This document shows positions 34,206-42,882 of a stretch of DNA of 64,000 bases, one piece after another; the first letter of the stretch is position 1, and the number at the start of each line of letters is the position of its first letter. The stretch covers positions 620,001 through 684,000 of the forward strand of contig JALHQT010000001.1 in NCBI GenBank assembly GCA_022841825.1, written 5' to 3'. Source of the DNA: Anaerolineae bacterium (GTDB taxonomy: Bacteria > Chloroflexota > Anaerolineae > Aggregatilineales > Phototrophicaceae). The position numbers and the translations under genes were made by a program. Below the pieces are notes generated by a model. The model was given only the letters and a program-made list of their open reading frames with translations. It was not told the DNA's origin and ran no database searches.

Positions 34206-34676
34206 TCAATCCTCGTATCTGCCTGACTTCATCATCTTGTGCAGGTTTCGATCGCTATCGCGCTTCGCGTCATCCGCGCGTTTATCGTAGAGCTTTTTGC
34301 CTTTCCCCAGCGCAATCTCGACCTTTGCGCGCCCTTTCTTCAGATAAATCTCAGTCGGTATCACCGTCATCCCTTTTTCGCGGATACGACTGATAATCTG
34401 CGCAATCTGCTTCTTATGCAGCAGCAGCTTACGTGGACGCATGGGTTCTGTATACCCGTACGTCCCGCTCCGGTCATAGGGAGTGATGTGGACGTTCAGC
34501 AACCACAGCTCTCCCCCCTGCTCCTGAACAAAGCCGTCCTGCAAGTTGATCTTGTTGTCGCGGATCGACTTGATTTCTGAACCCGTCAGAACGATTCCGG
34601 CTTCATATCGATCCGATAGATGATACTCATGCGCTGCCTTGCGGTTGCGCGTGATCACTTTCACGCCATCAGCCAT
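34206..34676 (-). CDS. smpB: SsrA-binding protein SmpB
   Basis: 156 residues, normal for SmpB, which binds tmRNA and rescues stalled ribosomes. Seen: VKVITRNRKAAHEYHLSDRYEAGIVLTGSEIKSIR at the N-terminus, the OB-fold core with NVHITPYDRSGTYG, and the C-terminal basic tail KRADDAKRDSDRNLHKMMK that enters the decoding site. The ATG at 34676 is preferred over TTG at 34682. It lies 32 bases behind the S41 protease gene and four ahead of the unknown gene. No tmRNA gene was found in the window. Confidence 0.97.
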   Translation of the reverse strand: MADGVKVITRNRKAAHEYHLSDRYEAGIVLTGSEIKSIRDNKINLQDGFVQEQGGELWLLNVHITPYDRSGTYGYTEPMRPRKLLLHKKQIAQIISRIREKGMTVIPTEIYLKKGRAKVEIALGKGKKLYDKRADDAKRDSDRNLHKMMKSGRYED

Positions 34677-34708
34677 CGCCAATACTCACGATCTGGATTG
34701 CACATCTG

Positions 34709-35926
34709 CTATTCGGATAACATCGCCGTCAATTGTCGCACGGCTTCACCCAGTTCAACATCCCGTCCATTCTCATCGGGTATCATTGCGATGTTTGGCG
34801 CTAACCCCTCCCCATCCAGCGGCACTTCCGCGGGTGTGAACCATTCAGCAGCCGTCACATGCAGCGACGAGCCATCCGCAAGCCGATAGATCTGCTGAAT
34901 CGTGCCCTTTCCATACGTCCGCTGACCAATGAGCAGACCACGCTCGCGGTCTCGCAGCGCCCCCGCGAGTAGTTCAGCACCACTCGCAGTGCCGCCGTTC
35001 ACCAATACAACCAAGGGATACTCTGCACCGAGACCGCCTGCCTGCCCGCTAAACGCCTCTTCCCCAGAGCGATTCTGCTCAACTGCCAGAACACCAGCGT
35101 CGATGAACTCGTCAGCGACCGCGATAGATTCGGCAAGCAGCCCGCCTGCGTTATCGCGCAGGTCGAGCACCAGCGCTTCCACACCTTCGTCACTCAGAAA
35201 TGTGAGTCCTTCACGCACTTCATCCGGCGTCCGGCTCGTAAAGCGAAGGACATGCAGATAGCCGATACGATTGTCCTCGCTCAACACCCGCCAAATCACC
35301 GAGGGCACATTGATGACATCGAACAGAATAAACTGCTCAACCTCTTCCCCCGTTGCGGACTTCCGATAGACGAGGCGAACTCCATTGCCGTCCCCGACTT
35401 CGCCGCGCAGCGCCTGGTCGATACTATCCTGCCCGGTCGTCAGCTCTATCGCAACCCCGTTTACAGCGATCAGCACATCCCCCGTCTCAAGTCCCGCCTT
35501 TTCCGCCGGGCTATCGGCGAAGGGATAAAGGACGATCTCGCCCTGCTCATTCCGTTGAATCTCGACACCAATCCCCCCGTAGGTACCCGCCAGCACGTCA
35601 GACTCGCTCGCGGCAACGGGAGGATCGATAAAGAAGGTATAGGGATCGCCCAAGATTCCCAGCATTCCACGAATCGCGGCGTACTGGCGCTGTGTCACAT
35701 CAGGCTGATCACGAAGATAGTGCTGGTCAAGCAGCGCCTGCACCTCAAGAAGCAGCGGGTAATGCGACTCCTCGACGGCTCCAACCGCCCGCGCGGGCAG
35801 CACGGTGCCAAAAAGGTCACGCACAACGAATCCCCCGGCGAATGCCAGCGCCAAACCTGCCCCGATTGCAAAACCGACGATGACGCGGCGCAAAGTCCTC
35901 GCGCCCAGAGAACGATTACTCACCAT
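34709..35926 (-). CDS. C-terminal processing protease, S41 family (CtpA/Prc-like)
   Basis: 405 residues. N-terminal membrane anchor (VIVGFAIGAGLALAFAGGFVV), a helical lead segment, a PDZ domain (GGIGVEIQRNEQGEIVLYPFADSPAEKAGLETGDVLIAVNG), then the S41 catalytic fold with GGLLAESIAVADEF, nucleophile Ser in NGGTASGAELLAGAL and Lys in GQRTYGKGTIQ. It acts outside the membrane, cutting proteins near their C-termini. First gene of a minus-strand set with smpB and the two genes behind it; divergent from the REC-kinase gene. Confidence 0.95.
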   Translation of the reverse strand: MVSNRSLGARTLRRVIVGFAIGAGLALAFAGGFVVRDLFGTVLPARAVGAVEESHYPLLLEVQALLDQHYLRDQPDVTQRQYAAIRGMLGILGDPYTFFIDPPVAASESDVLAGTYGGIGVEIQRNEQGEIVLYPFADSPAEKAGLETGDVLIAVNGVAIELTTGQDSIDQALRGEVGDGNGVRLVYRKSATGEEVEQFILFDVINVPSVIWRVLSEDNRIGYLHVLRFTSRTPDEVREGLTFLSDEGVEALVLDLRDNAGGLLAESIAVADEFIDAGVLAVEQNRSGEEAFSGQAGGLGAEYPLVVLVNGGTASGAELLAGALRDRERGLLIGQRTYGKGTIQQIYRLADGSSLHVTAAEWFTPAEVPLDGEGLAPNIAMIPDENGRDVELGEAVRQLTAMLSE

Positions 35927-36009
35927 TTATCCAACATTCCATTATGATCCAGATCGAACTGACATACGGCAATTCTGTCGTAACCGAAAGTATAAACGAG
36001 AACCGTGCC

Positions 36010-37665
36010 ATGATGATGCAACTTGATCCTTCGCTGTTTACCCATCATCCGCCGCTCGTGCTGGTGGCAGAAGATGAAAAGATCACATCAACCATGCTGG
36101 AAACAATCTTCCAGCGTGCGGGTTTCCAGGTTGAGTGCGCCTTCAACGGCATTAAGGCGCTGGAAATGGCGCAGTATCTTCTACCAGACCTGGTCGTCCT
36201 CGACATCATGATGCCCGGGATGAATGGCTTCGAGGTGCTGCGCGGACTGCGCGAAAACGAATCGACCAAGAACATCCCTACAGTCATCGTTACAGCGGCG
36301 GCACGAGAACCGCAGGATCTTGAGCGCGGCTTAAACCTCGGTGCGGACGACTTTCTCTATAAGCCATTTCAGCCTCATGAGCTAATCGCGCGGGCTCAGG
36401 CGAAAATGCGCCAGCGTAAGCTCGAAGAAGACCTCGAGAGACGCTCGCGCGAGCTTGAAGTCCTCTTGGGGGTCAGCCAGCGGCTCAATCAAAACATTCT
36501 CCTCAGTGACCTCATCACACTCGTCCCAGATCTCACGCTCGATCTCCTGCCTGGGTCTGCCGCATCAATCTATGTCTTCGAAGAAGATCAGATGCGCGTG
36601 TCCGACTGGCGGCTCAGTCGCAAGAATGCCAGCAGTCACTCCGCTATCTTTGACGATCCCACACTCCCTGCGAAAGCACAGAAGTGGCTCGGCGACAAAC
36701 GCACGGCGCGCTGGTCCGCAGAAACCCCATTCCTGAAAGCGATGCCAAATGGCATGGTCGCGCTCCTCAGATTGGCTGACACCAACCTCGGCATGATGAT
36801 CATCTCGGGCGAAGACGCATACGACGACCGCCAGATGCGTCTATTGGAAGGGATATGCAGCCAGGCAGCACTTGCGCTCCGCAACGCTCAGTTATACGAC
36901 ATGGAAGCGCAGCACGCCCTCGTTTTGGAAGACCGTGTTCGCGAACGGACGCGCGAGCTGGAGTCCGCACAGCAGCTCCTCCTGCGCCAGGAGAAACTCG
37001 CATCAATCGGGCATCTCGCCGCCAGCATCGCGCATGAAATCAACAATCCGCTCATGCCTATCCGGAACCTGCTGGACGATCATCTTGAAGAAATCGCCCA
37101 CTATGATGTTCCCTACGACAAGAAAGCCATGAGTCTCATCCAGGAAAGCCTTGAGCGCATCCGCCGCATCGTCAGCCGCCTCCTCGACTTTACAGGCAAG
37201 CGAAACGAAGGGCTGACTTTGCTTGAAGTCTCCCCCATCCTGGAGTCCGTTATCGACCTGAACCGTAAGTTCTTTCTGACCAATAAAGTCAAGATCGCTG
37301 CCGATCTTGAGAAGATGTCGCCCATTTATGGCAGCAAAGACCAGCTTGAGCAAGTCTTCATGAATCTGGCGATAAATGCCCAGGTTGCAATGGAAAAAGG
37401 TGGCACACTCACTATCCGCGCCAAACAGATCGGCAGTGATAATGTGATCGAGTTTGAAGATACAGGCTGTGGCATAAAACCAGAACACATCGATCGAATC
37501 TTCGATCCATTCTATTCGACGAAGCCAAACGGCACCGGGCTAGGGCTGTTCGTCAGCTACGGCATCATTCAGGGACATAATGGAAGCATTGCGGTGGTGA
37601 GCAAAGTCGATGTGGGCAGTCGATTCACAATCAGACTGCCCATTCACAGCGCAGAGGGAGACTGA
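36010..37665 (+). CDS. Hybrid signalling protein: receiver, GAF and histidine kinase
   Basis: 551 residues from the ATG at 36010; an ATG at 35944 would add 22 residues but the receiver domain starts only 13 residues after the chosen start. Receiver domain: LVLVAEDEK, phosphoacceptor Asp in LVVLDIMMPG, KPF. A coiled coil (residues 130-155) leads to a GAF domain with DRQMRLLEGICSQAALALRN, a second coiled coil, HisKA with SIAHEINNPLMP (phosphorylated His) and an HATPase domain with DTGCGIKP and GTGLGLFVSYG. No membrane helix: a cytosolic kinase that itself receives phosphate. No response regulator is next to it. Confidence 0.92.
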   Translation: MMMQLDPSLFTHHPPLVLVAEDEKITSTMLETIFQRAGFQVECAFNGIKALEMAQYLLPDLVVLDIMMPGMNGFEVLRGLRENESTKNIPTVIVTAAAREPQDLERGLNLGADDFLYKPFQPHELIARAQAKMRQRKLEEDLERRSRELEVLLGVSQRLNQNILLSDLITLVPDLTLDLLPGSAASIYVFEEDQMRVSDWRLSRKNASSHSAIFDDPTLPAKAQKWLGDKRTARWSAETPFLKAMPNGMVALLRLADTNLGMMIISGEDAYDDRQMRLLEGICSQAALALRNAQLYDMEAQHALVLEDRVRERTRELESAQQLLLRQEKLASIGHLAASIAHEINNPLMPIRNLLDDHLEEIAHYDVPYDKKAMSLIQESLERIRRIVSRLLDFTGKRNEGLTLLEVSPILESVIDLNRKFFLTNKVKIAADLEKMSPIYGSKDQLEQVFMNLAINAQVAMEKGGTLTIRAKQIGSDNVIEFEDTGCGIKPEHIDRIFDPFYSTKPNGTGLGLFVSYGIIQGHNGSIAVVSKVDVGSRFTIRLPIHSAEGD

Positions 37666-37670
37666 CGCGC

Positions 37671-38828
37671 CTACTGTGGTGCCAGGCGCGCCTCAAACAC
37701 GGCTGCATCGATCACGCCGCCGGCGTACTCCACGACATCGCTCGCGGACGCAGCAAGAAAACGCAGTATCCGCGAGTCCGTCGTGCAATCGAGCAGGCGG
37801 AAGCCGACTCCACCGACCTGTGGATCAGTGACAGTCGTTTGTCCGGCGAGCAGATCAACCGCCTGGCGCAGCGTATCGCGCAGGCTCACGTTCGGCTCCT
37901 GGCTGCACAGCGTCAGCACGACGGTTTCACCCCGCGAAGTGGTCTCAATTCCTACAGCCGTGCCATCGCCCAAGGGCACAAGAGCGGCGCTCAGTGCCGA
38001 GAGGTCAATAGAGGTATCCGGTGTCACACCCGGCAGTACCTCCGGCGTGGGAGACGCGGCAGCCTGTGCGCTGCTACCTGCATCGACGGTAGCCGAGGCA
38101 ACCGGCGTCACAGCCAGCGCCGCCTCCGACGTGGGAGACGAAGCAGTCTGTACGCTGCCACCGGAATCCGCAGCAACAATCGCAGTCGCTGTCAGTACCG
38201 CTGGCTCAGTCGTACCAGAGTTCAGCAGTCCTGCGCTCGTCCCAGTCGCTGCGAACACTAAAGCAGTGGCGGTACGATCGTCGCCAGCATCGGTGGCGGT
38301 AGGAGACACAAAGGGGTTAAACAGACCCGGACCGAAAATCAGCGCCGCAATCATGGCGAATATAAAGAGTGCGGCTAAGAGCGCGATATTGCGGAAGGGG
38401 AAGCCTTCGCTTTTGCGCGCGCTAACGGCTTCCATACGCTCTTCAAAACCGCGCCGAGTGCGCTCGCCCATGTCCCCAAACGGCGCATCATCGTCGGATA
38501 CACCTGCCTCCGCATCGCTGATTGTGCGAATGGGCTGCAAGCTGATGTCATTCAGTGGGTTACCGGTATCAACACCTGCTGTTGCCTCTTCCAACATGTC
38601 CAGGAGACGCTGTGCCTCAGGATAATTGGGGCTGAGGTTTAGCACTGTCTGAAGCGCGGCACGCGCATCGTCTACATTCTCTACCGCGTGCGCATAGAGC
38701 CACCATGCATCTGGATTGTTCGGGTTTTCGGCAAGTATGGGTTTGAGCAGTGTGATCGCATCATCCAGTTGGTCAGCCTCGATGAAGCCATAAGCCTGCG
38801 AAAGCAGATTGTTGAGGGAACTGCTCAT
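37671..38828 (-). CDS. TPR membrane protein with Thr/Ala-rich outer region
   Basis: 385 residues. N-terminal TPR-like region (LLSQAYGFIEADQLDDAITLLKPILAENPNNPDAWWLYAHAVEN; PNYPEAQRLLDMLEEA), a charged linker, one membrane helix (IALLAALFIFAMIAALIFGPG) and a low-complexity Ala/Thr/Ser stretch, then a small C-terminal domain with two cysteines (TLCSQEP, LLDCTT) that reads like a ligand-binding fold. The ATG at 38828 follows AGGAG at nine bases. The topology puts the TPRs inside and the C-terminal domain outside, a common Chloroflexota layout. Function unknown. It is convergent with the REC-kinase gene, six bases away. Confidence 0.8.
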   Translation of the reverse strand: MSSSLNNLLSQAYGFIEADQLDDAITLLKPILAENPNNPDAWWLYAHAVENVDDARAALQTVLNLSPNYPEAQRLLDMLEEATAGVDTGNPLNDISLQPIRTISDAEAGVSDDDAPFGDMGERTRRGFEERMEAVSARKSEGFPFRNIALLAALFIFAMIAALIFGPGLFNPFVSPTATDAGDDRTATALVFAATGTSAGLLNSGTTEPAVLTATAIVAADSGGSVQTASSPTSEAALAVTPVASATVDAGSSAQAAASPTPEVLPGVTPDTSIDLSALSAALVPLGDGTAVGIETTSRGETVVLTLCSQEPNVSLRDTLRQAVDLLAGQTTVTDPQVGGVGFRLLDCTTDSRILRFLAASASDVVEYAGGVIDAAVFEARLAPQ

Positions 38829-38920
38829 CGAACGACACTCCTGCCTGAAAATCACGAGCGAATAATATTGAGTGTAACGTGTTCACAAGACACACGCCAG
38901 AGGCGAAGCCTCCATTAAAC

Positions 38921-38950
38921 AAAAAGAGCCTCCAGAATATCTGGAAGCCC
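38921..38950 (-). terminator. Rho-independent terminator of tRNA-Leu
   Basis: On the minus strand GGGCTTCCAGA/TCTGGAGGCTC gives eleven pairs (two G-U) with a three-base loop and five T. It starts 10 bases after the tRNA 3' end. Confidence 0.88.
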
Positions 38951-38960
38951 TTTTCTGAGG

Positions 38961-39041
38961 TGCGCTGGAGAGGAGTCGAACCTCCACCCCTTGCGGGACA
39001 TGGCCCTCAACCATGCGCGTCTGCCATTCCGCCACCAGCGC
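38961..39041 (-). tRNA. tRNA-Leu (GAG anticodon)
   Basis: 81-base class II tRNA: acceptor GCGCTGG/CCAGCGC with discriminator A, anticodon stem CATGG/CCATG with loop TTGAGGG (anticodon GAG, reads CTC and CTT), a long variable arm (TCCCGCAAGGGG) and T-arm GGAGG-TTCGACT-CCTCT. Single-gene transcript with its own promoter and terminator. Confidence 0.95.
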
Positions 39042-39055
39042 ATAGAGTAAACGAA

Positions 39056-39084
39056 ATTGTAGTCGCGCCCTGAAAGGCTGTCAA
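39056..39084 (-). promoter_or_regulatory. Promoter of tRNA-Leu
   Basis: On the minus strand TTGACA (39084-39079), exactly 17 bases, TACAAT (39061-39056). This is a near-consensus housekeeping sigma promoter, with its -10 box 15 bases from the tRNA 5' end. Confidence 0.88.
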
Positions 39085-39176
39085 TGGTCGCCATGACACG
39101 CCGTCCGTGCTGATGTACTATATGGGTGCACCCCCTCATTATTGGTCAAAAGTGTCTTCAGGAGCTTATTGTCAGA

Positions 39177-40184
39177 ATGCGAGTAGTAGTAGACGCAATG
39201 GGGACGGATGATTTCCCCGCACCCGATGTCGAGGGGGCTGTCCTCGCGGCGCGTGACTTCGGTGACCCTATCGTCCTCGTTGGGGATGAAGCCGCAATCA
39301 AGCGTGAACTCAGCAAGCACAATACTACGGGTCTCACCATCGACATTGTTCATGCCAGCGAAGTCATCACCATGGAAGACAAGCCGGCAGTCGTCGGTAA
39401 AGCCAAGCCGAACTCGTCAATGCATGTAGGCATGAACCTTGTTAAGAACGGGCAGGCAGATGCGTTTGTAAGCATGGGCAACACAGGCGCAGCTCTCAGC
39501 ATCGCGCTGCTCAACACCCTGCGCCGGATTCCGGGCGTCAAGCGCCCTGCCCTGACAGGTATCCTGCCGATGGCGAACAAACCGATCCTCACGGATGTCG
39601 GTGCCAACGCGGACTGCCGACCCGAGTGGCTTGCACAGTTTGCCATCATGGGCAGCATGTATGCCCAGGCGACGGCGGGAGTTTCCAATCCCCGTGTCGG
39701 GCTGCTCTCCAACGGCGAGGAGGAAGGCAAAGGGAACGACCTGATCCGCGAAAGCGCACGGCTAATCGAACAGCTTCCCCTCCGCTTTGTCGGAAATGTC
39801 GAGCCGAAAGATGTGCTCAAAGGCGCAGTGGACGTCGTAGTCATGGACGGTTTTGTTGGCAATATCTTCATTAAGACCCTCGAAGCCGGCACCAGCGCCC
39901 TCACCGACGCAATACGAACCGAACTGATGGCTTCGCTCACCAGCAAACTTGGAGCAGCACTTGCGCGCCCTGCGTTCCGGCGTGTACGCAAGCAGATTGA
40001 CCCGTTTGAGATTGGCGGCGCGCCACTTCTGGGAATCAACGGTGTTGTGATAATCGGTCATGGACGCTCAAGCGCGATTGCTGTTCGTAATGGTGTAAGG
40101 CAGGCACGCGCAGCGGTCCAGGGTCGCGTCATCGAAACGATACGTGAGGGGATTGCAAAAATGCCTTCGCTGTCCGATGACTAA
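39177..40184 (+). CDS. plsX: Phosphate acyltransferase PlsX
   Basis: 335 residues. Makes acyl phosphate from acyl-ACP, the first step of glycerophospholipid synthesis in bacteria using PlsY. Seen: the N-terminal VVVDAMGTDDFPAPDVEGAV, VSMGNTGAALSIALL, ADCRPEWLAQFAIMG, LLSNGEEEGKGN, and the C-terminal GAPLLGINGVVIIGHGRSSAIAV. The ATG at 39177 is chosen because the fold starts two residues later; AGGAG lies 12 bases upstream. Followed 66 bases later by fabF on the same strand, a classical lipid-synthesis pairing. Confidence 0.96.
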   Translation: MRVVVDAMGTDDFPAPDVEGAVLAARDFGDPIVLVGDEAAIKRELSKHNTTGLTIDIVHASEVITMEDKPAVVGKAKPNSSMHVGMNLVKNGQADAFVSMGNTGAALSIALLNTLRRIPGVKRPALTGILPMANKPILTDVGANADCRPEWLAQFAIMGSMYAQATAGVSNPRVGLLSNGEEEGKGNDLIRESARLIEQLPLRFVGNVEPKDVLKGAVDVVVMDGFVGNIFIKTLEAGTSALTDAIRTELMASLTSKLGAALARPAFRRVRKQIDPFEIGGAPLLGINGVVIIGHGRSSAIAVRNGVRQARAAVQGRVIETIREGIAKMPSLSDD

Positions 40185-40250
40185 TGTGTGAAAGATTGTG
40201 GCGTCTCAAAACGTCGATAAACTCATAGTGAGAGTGCTGGAGAGAGTGGT

Positions 40251-41513
40251 ATGGAACTACTGCGTAATGGACGTCCTCGTGTTGTGATCACCGGCTTGGG
40301 TGCCGTCACAGCGCTGGGCACGGTCAAGGAATTGTGGGATTCGCTCACTGCAGGGCGTTCTGGCATCCGACGTATCCAGAATGTTCCAATCGATCATGTC
40401 CCGGTACAGATCGGCGGCGAAGTCCGTGACTTTAATCCGGAAGACTTCAAAATTGATCGCAAAGAAGCGCGTCGCATGGGGCGTGCCTGCCAGCTTGCGA
40501 TTGCCGCCGCGACCATGGCTGTCGCCGATGCAGGTCTGACAACCGAGCAGATTGAGGCACAAGGTGAACGGGTTGGTACTGTGATCGGTTCCACCCTCGG
40601 TTCCCAGGAGCAGAGCGAGCAGACGACAACGAAGTATCGTGCCGACCACAAAAAGCCAAATCCCTTTGGCTTGATCAACTCCCTGCCCAATATGCCGGGA
40701 CACTATGTGAGCAAGCTCATGCGCTCACTCGGTCCCCTGAACGCACCAGCGACAGCATGTGCTGCTGGCACGCAGTCCATAGGGGAAGCGAGCGAACTTG
40801 TCAAAGGCGGTCGCTCTGATATGGTCATCACCGGCGGCGTCGAAGCCGTGATGCAGGACTACGCCATCGCCGGTTTCGATGCGATGGAGGCGCTTGCCGC
40901 AGGCTACAACGACGATCCGGAGCGCGCCAGTCGCCCGTTCGACAAGAACCGCAGCGGATTCGTCTTCTCGGAAGGCGCAGGCATCGTCATTATCGAAAGT
41001 CTTGCCCACGCCATCAAACGCGGTGCTCGCATCTACGCCGAAATCCTCGGTCATGCCTCATCGTCCGACGCCTATCATATCGCCGCCCTCGACCCGGAAG
41101 CCGGGGGTGCGATCCGATCCATGCGCTGGGCACTCGAAGACGCCCGTATTCCATTCGATGAAATTGGCTACATCAACGCACATGGCACCTCCACCCCTGC
41201 CAACGATGCGATGGAAACGTATGCCATCAAGAAGGTCTTTGGTGAGCAGGCGTACAACATCATGATCAGTTCGACCAAGAGCATGATCGGTCACGCACTG
41301 GGCGCAGCGGGCGCTATTGAGGTCATTGCCACCGTCAAGACACTGGTTGACCAGGTCATCCACCCCACCATCAACTACGAAACGCCAGATCCCGAATGCG
41401 ATCTCGACTACACGCCGAATATCGCTCGCCAGGTCACGAACCTGCGTTACGCTCTGAGCAACAGCTTCGGCTTAGGTGGGCAAAACGCCAGCATCGTCTT
41501 GGGGAAGATCTGA
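40251..41513 (+). CDS. fabF: 3-oxoacyl-ACP synthase II (KAS II)
   Basis: 420 residues. Condenses acyl-ACP with malonyl-ACP to lengthen fatty acids. Seen: RVVITGLGAVTALG near the N-terminus, the active-site Cys in ATACAAGTQ, His in INAHGTSTPAND and the second His in STKSMIGHALGAAG, plus the C-terminal NSFGLGGQNAS. GGAGAGAG precedes the ATG. It is cotranscribed with plsX and ends in a strong terminator. Confidence 0.96.
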   Translation: MELLRNGRPRVVITGLGAVTALGTVKELWDSLTAGRSGIRRIQNVPIDHVPVQIGGEVRDFNPEDFKIDRKEARRMGRACQLAIAAATMAVADAGLTTEQIEAQGERVGTVIGSTLGSQEQSEQTTTKYRADHKKPNPFGLINSLPNMPGHYVSKLMRSLGPLNAPATACAAGTQSIGEASELVKGGRSDMVITGGVEAVMQDYAIAGFDAMEALAAGYNDDPERASRPFDKNRSGFVFSEGAGIVIIESLAHAIKRGARIYAEILGHASSSDAYHIAALDPEAGGAIRSMRWALEDARIPFDEIGYINAHGTSTPANDAMETYAIKKVFGEQAYNIMISSTKSMIGHALGAAGAIEVIATVKTLVDQVIHPTINYETPDPECDLDYTPNIARQVTNLRYALSNSFGLGGQNASIVLGKI

Positions 41514-41522
41514 TCGCAGCAG

Positions 41523-41564
41523 CCGCGCCGCGCCTGTTTATCAGTGCGCGGCGCGGGTTTTGTT
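41523..41564 (+). terminator. Rho-independent terminator of plsX-fabF
   Basis: Perfect eleven-pair stem CCGCGCCGCGC/GCGCGGCGCGG with a 12-base loop, followed by GTTTTGTT. It begins 10 bases after the fabF stop; its tail touches the stop codon of the convergent thiolase. Confidence 0.88.
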
Positions 41565-42723
41565 AGCGGTTCCCCAGAATATGGGTCACGACCGTAGATC
41601 CCGCCCCACCGATATTTTGTGCCATCCCGATGGTAGCGCCTGAAACCTGGTTTTTCCCCGCGGCTCCCCGAAGCTGCATCACGACATCGCCCAATTCATA
41701 GATTCCCGTCGCCCCAATCGGGTGTCCGCGCCCCTTCAGCCCGCCCATCGTACTCACCGGGATACGTCCACCGAGCGTGATGTCGCCGTTGAGAGCAAGG
41801 TCGCAGCCATGCCCATCGGCTGCAAAGCCCGCCGCCTCCAGACTGAGCGCCGCGATAATCGAGAATGCATCATGCAGTTCAAACACATCGATGTCAGATG
41901 GCGACAGCTTTGCCTGGGCATAAGCACGTTGAGTACTTGCTTTGGCAGCGTCGAGCGATAACAAGTCTCGTCGATCCCCTATCGCAATCGTATCCGTCGC
42001 AGCAGCGCTGGCAAGGACTTGAATCGGCGCGTTCGCACTCAGATCAGCAGCCATTTCAAGCGGACACAGGATGATCGCCGCAGCGCCGTCGCAAATCGGA
42101 GCACTGTCCAGGCGATTAATCGGATCAGCAATCATTGGGGCGTGGGCGTAACTCTGCTCGCTCACCTTCATCTTGAACATTGCGTTCGGGTTGTTCATCG
42201 CGTTGCCATGCGAGTTGACAGCGAATGGCGCAAACGCCTCCCGTGTCACCCCATATTCGTGCATATAGCGCCGCATGATCATCGCGTTCAGCCCAACGAA
42301 AGTCACCCCGTGCACGCTTTCATAATCGGCATCAGCCGCCGTGGCGAGTGCCTTGAAGGTTAAGTTTGGCAGCGAGTCCGTCATCTTTTCGACGCCGCAA
42401 ACCGCTGCCACATCAATAGCACCGCTGGCAATTGCGCGCACTGCTGCCTGAAAAGCCATCCCACCAGATGCGCATGCTGCTTCGACGGTGGTTGCCTCGA
42501 TACCGCGCCATCCGACATAATCCGTGATCACCGTGGCGAGATGCGTCTGATTGCTCAACATGGATGCCATCATGTTCGACACAAATAGCGCATCTGGCGC
42601 GTTTTCCAGCCCAGCGTCCTGCATCGCATTCTGCAGCGCATCGCCCGCCAGCGAGCGAAGGCTGCGATCCCACAACTCGCCAATTTCAGTCTGACCAACC
42701 CCAATCACTGCGACCTGGCGCAT
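41563..42723 (-). CDS. Thiolase family protein (SCP-x/archaeal acetyl-CoA acetyltransferase type)
   Basis: 386 residues. Seen: the acylated Cys in VEAACASGGMAFQAAVRA, FELHDAFSIIAALSLEAAGF, GGLKGRGHPIGATGIYEL with the catalytic His, and GMAQNIGGAGSTVV at the end, where biosynthetic thiolases carry a second Cys. These features place it in the SCP-x/archaeal thiolase group. In archaea such a thiolase, with a DUF35 partner, supplies acetoacetyl-CoA to the mevalonate pathway; no DUF35 or HMG-CoA synthase gene is next to this one, so a role in beta-oxidation is as likely. Ends against the fabF terminator. Confidence 0.88.
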   Translation of the reverse strand: MRQVAVIGVGQTEIGELWDRSLRSLAGDALQNAMQDAGLENAPDALFVSNMMASMLSNQTHLATVITDYVGWRGIEATTVEAACASGGMAFQAAVRAIASGAIDVAAVCGVEKMTDSLPNLTFKALATAADADYESVHGVTFVGLNAMIMRRYMHEYGVTREAFAPFAVNSHGNAMNNPNAMFKMKVSEQSYAHAPMIADPINRLDSAPICDGAAAIILCPLEMAADLSANAPIQVLASAAATDTIAIGDRRDLLSLDAAKASTQRAYAQAKLSPSDIDVFELHDAFSIIAALSLEAAGFAADGHGCDLALNGDITLGGRIPVSTMGGLKGRGHPIGATGIYELGDVVMQLRGAAGKNQVSGATIGMAQNIGGAGSTVVTHILGNR

Positions 42724-42838
42724 AGACTATCCTCGCAACCACTTGTACACCGTTTCACAATACCCCTTAGACTAGTCGCGTTCGACTCTCAATAGCTACC
42801 AGAAACCACCGAAACCTCTCCAAGATTGCTGATCGTCC

Positions 42839-42844
42839 TATAAT
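42839..42844 (+). promoter_or_regulatory. Candidate -10 box of the TPR-protein gene
   Basis: TATAAT 39 bases before the GTG start at 42883, in a 159-base divergent gap with the thiolase. No convincing -35 box. Confidence 0.38.
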
Positions 42845-42882
42845 CAGTACTAATCACCCGCCGCAAGCAGTAAGGAACACTT

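Noticed and set aside
34206-34676. A tmRNA gene next to smpB
   Set aside because: Flanks are fully occupied by protein genes; no tRNA-like ends or tag reading frame were seen.
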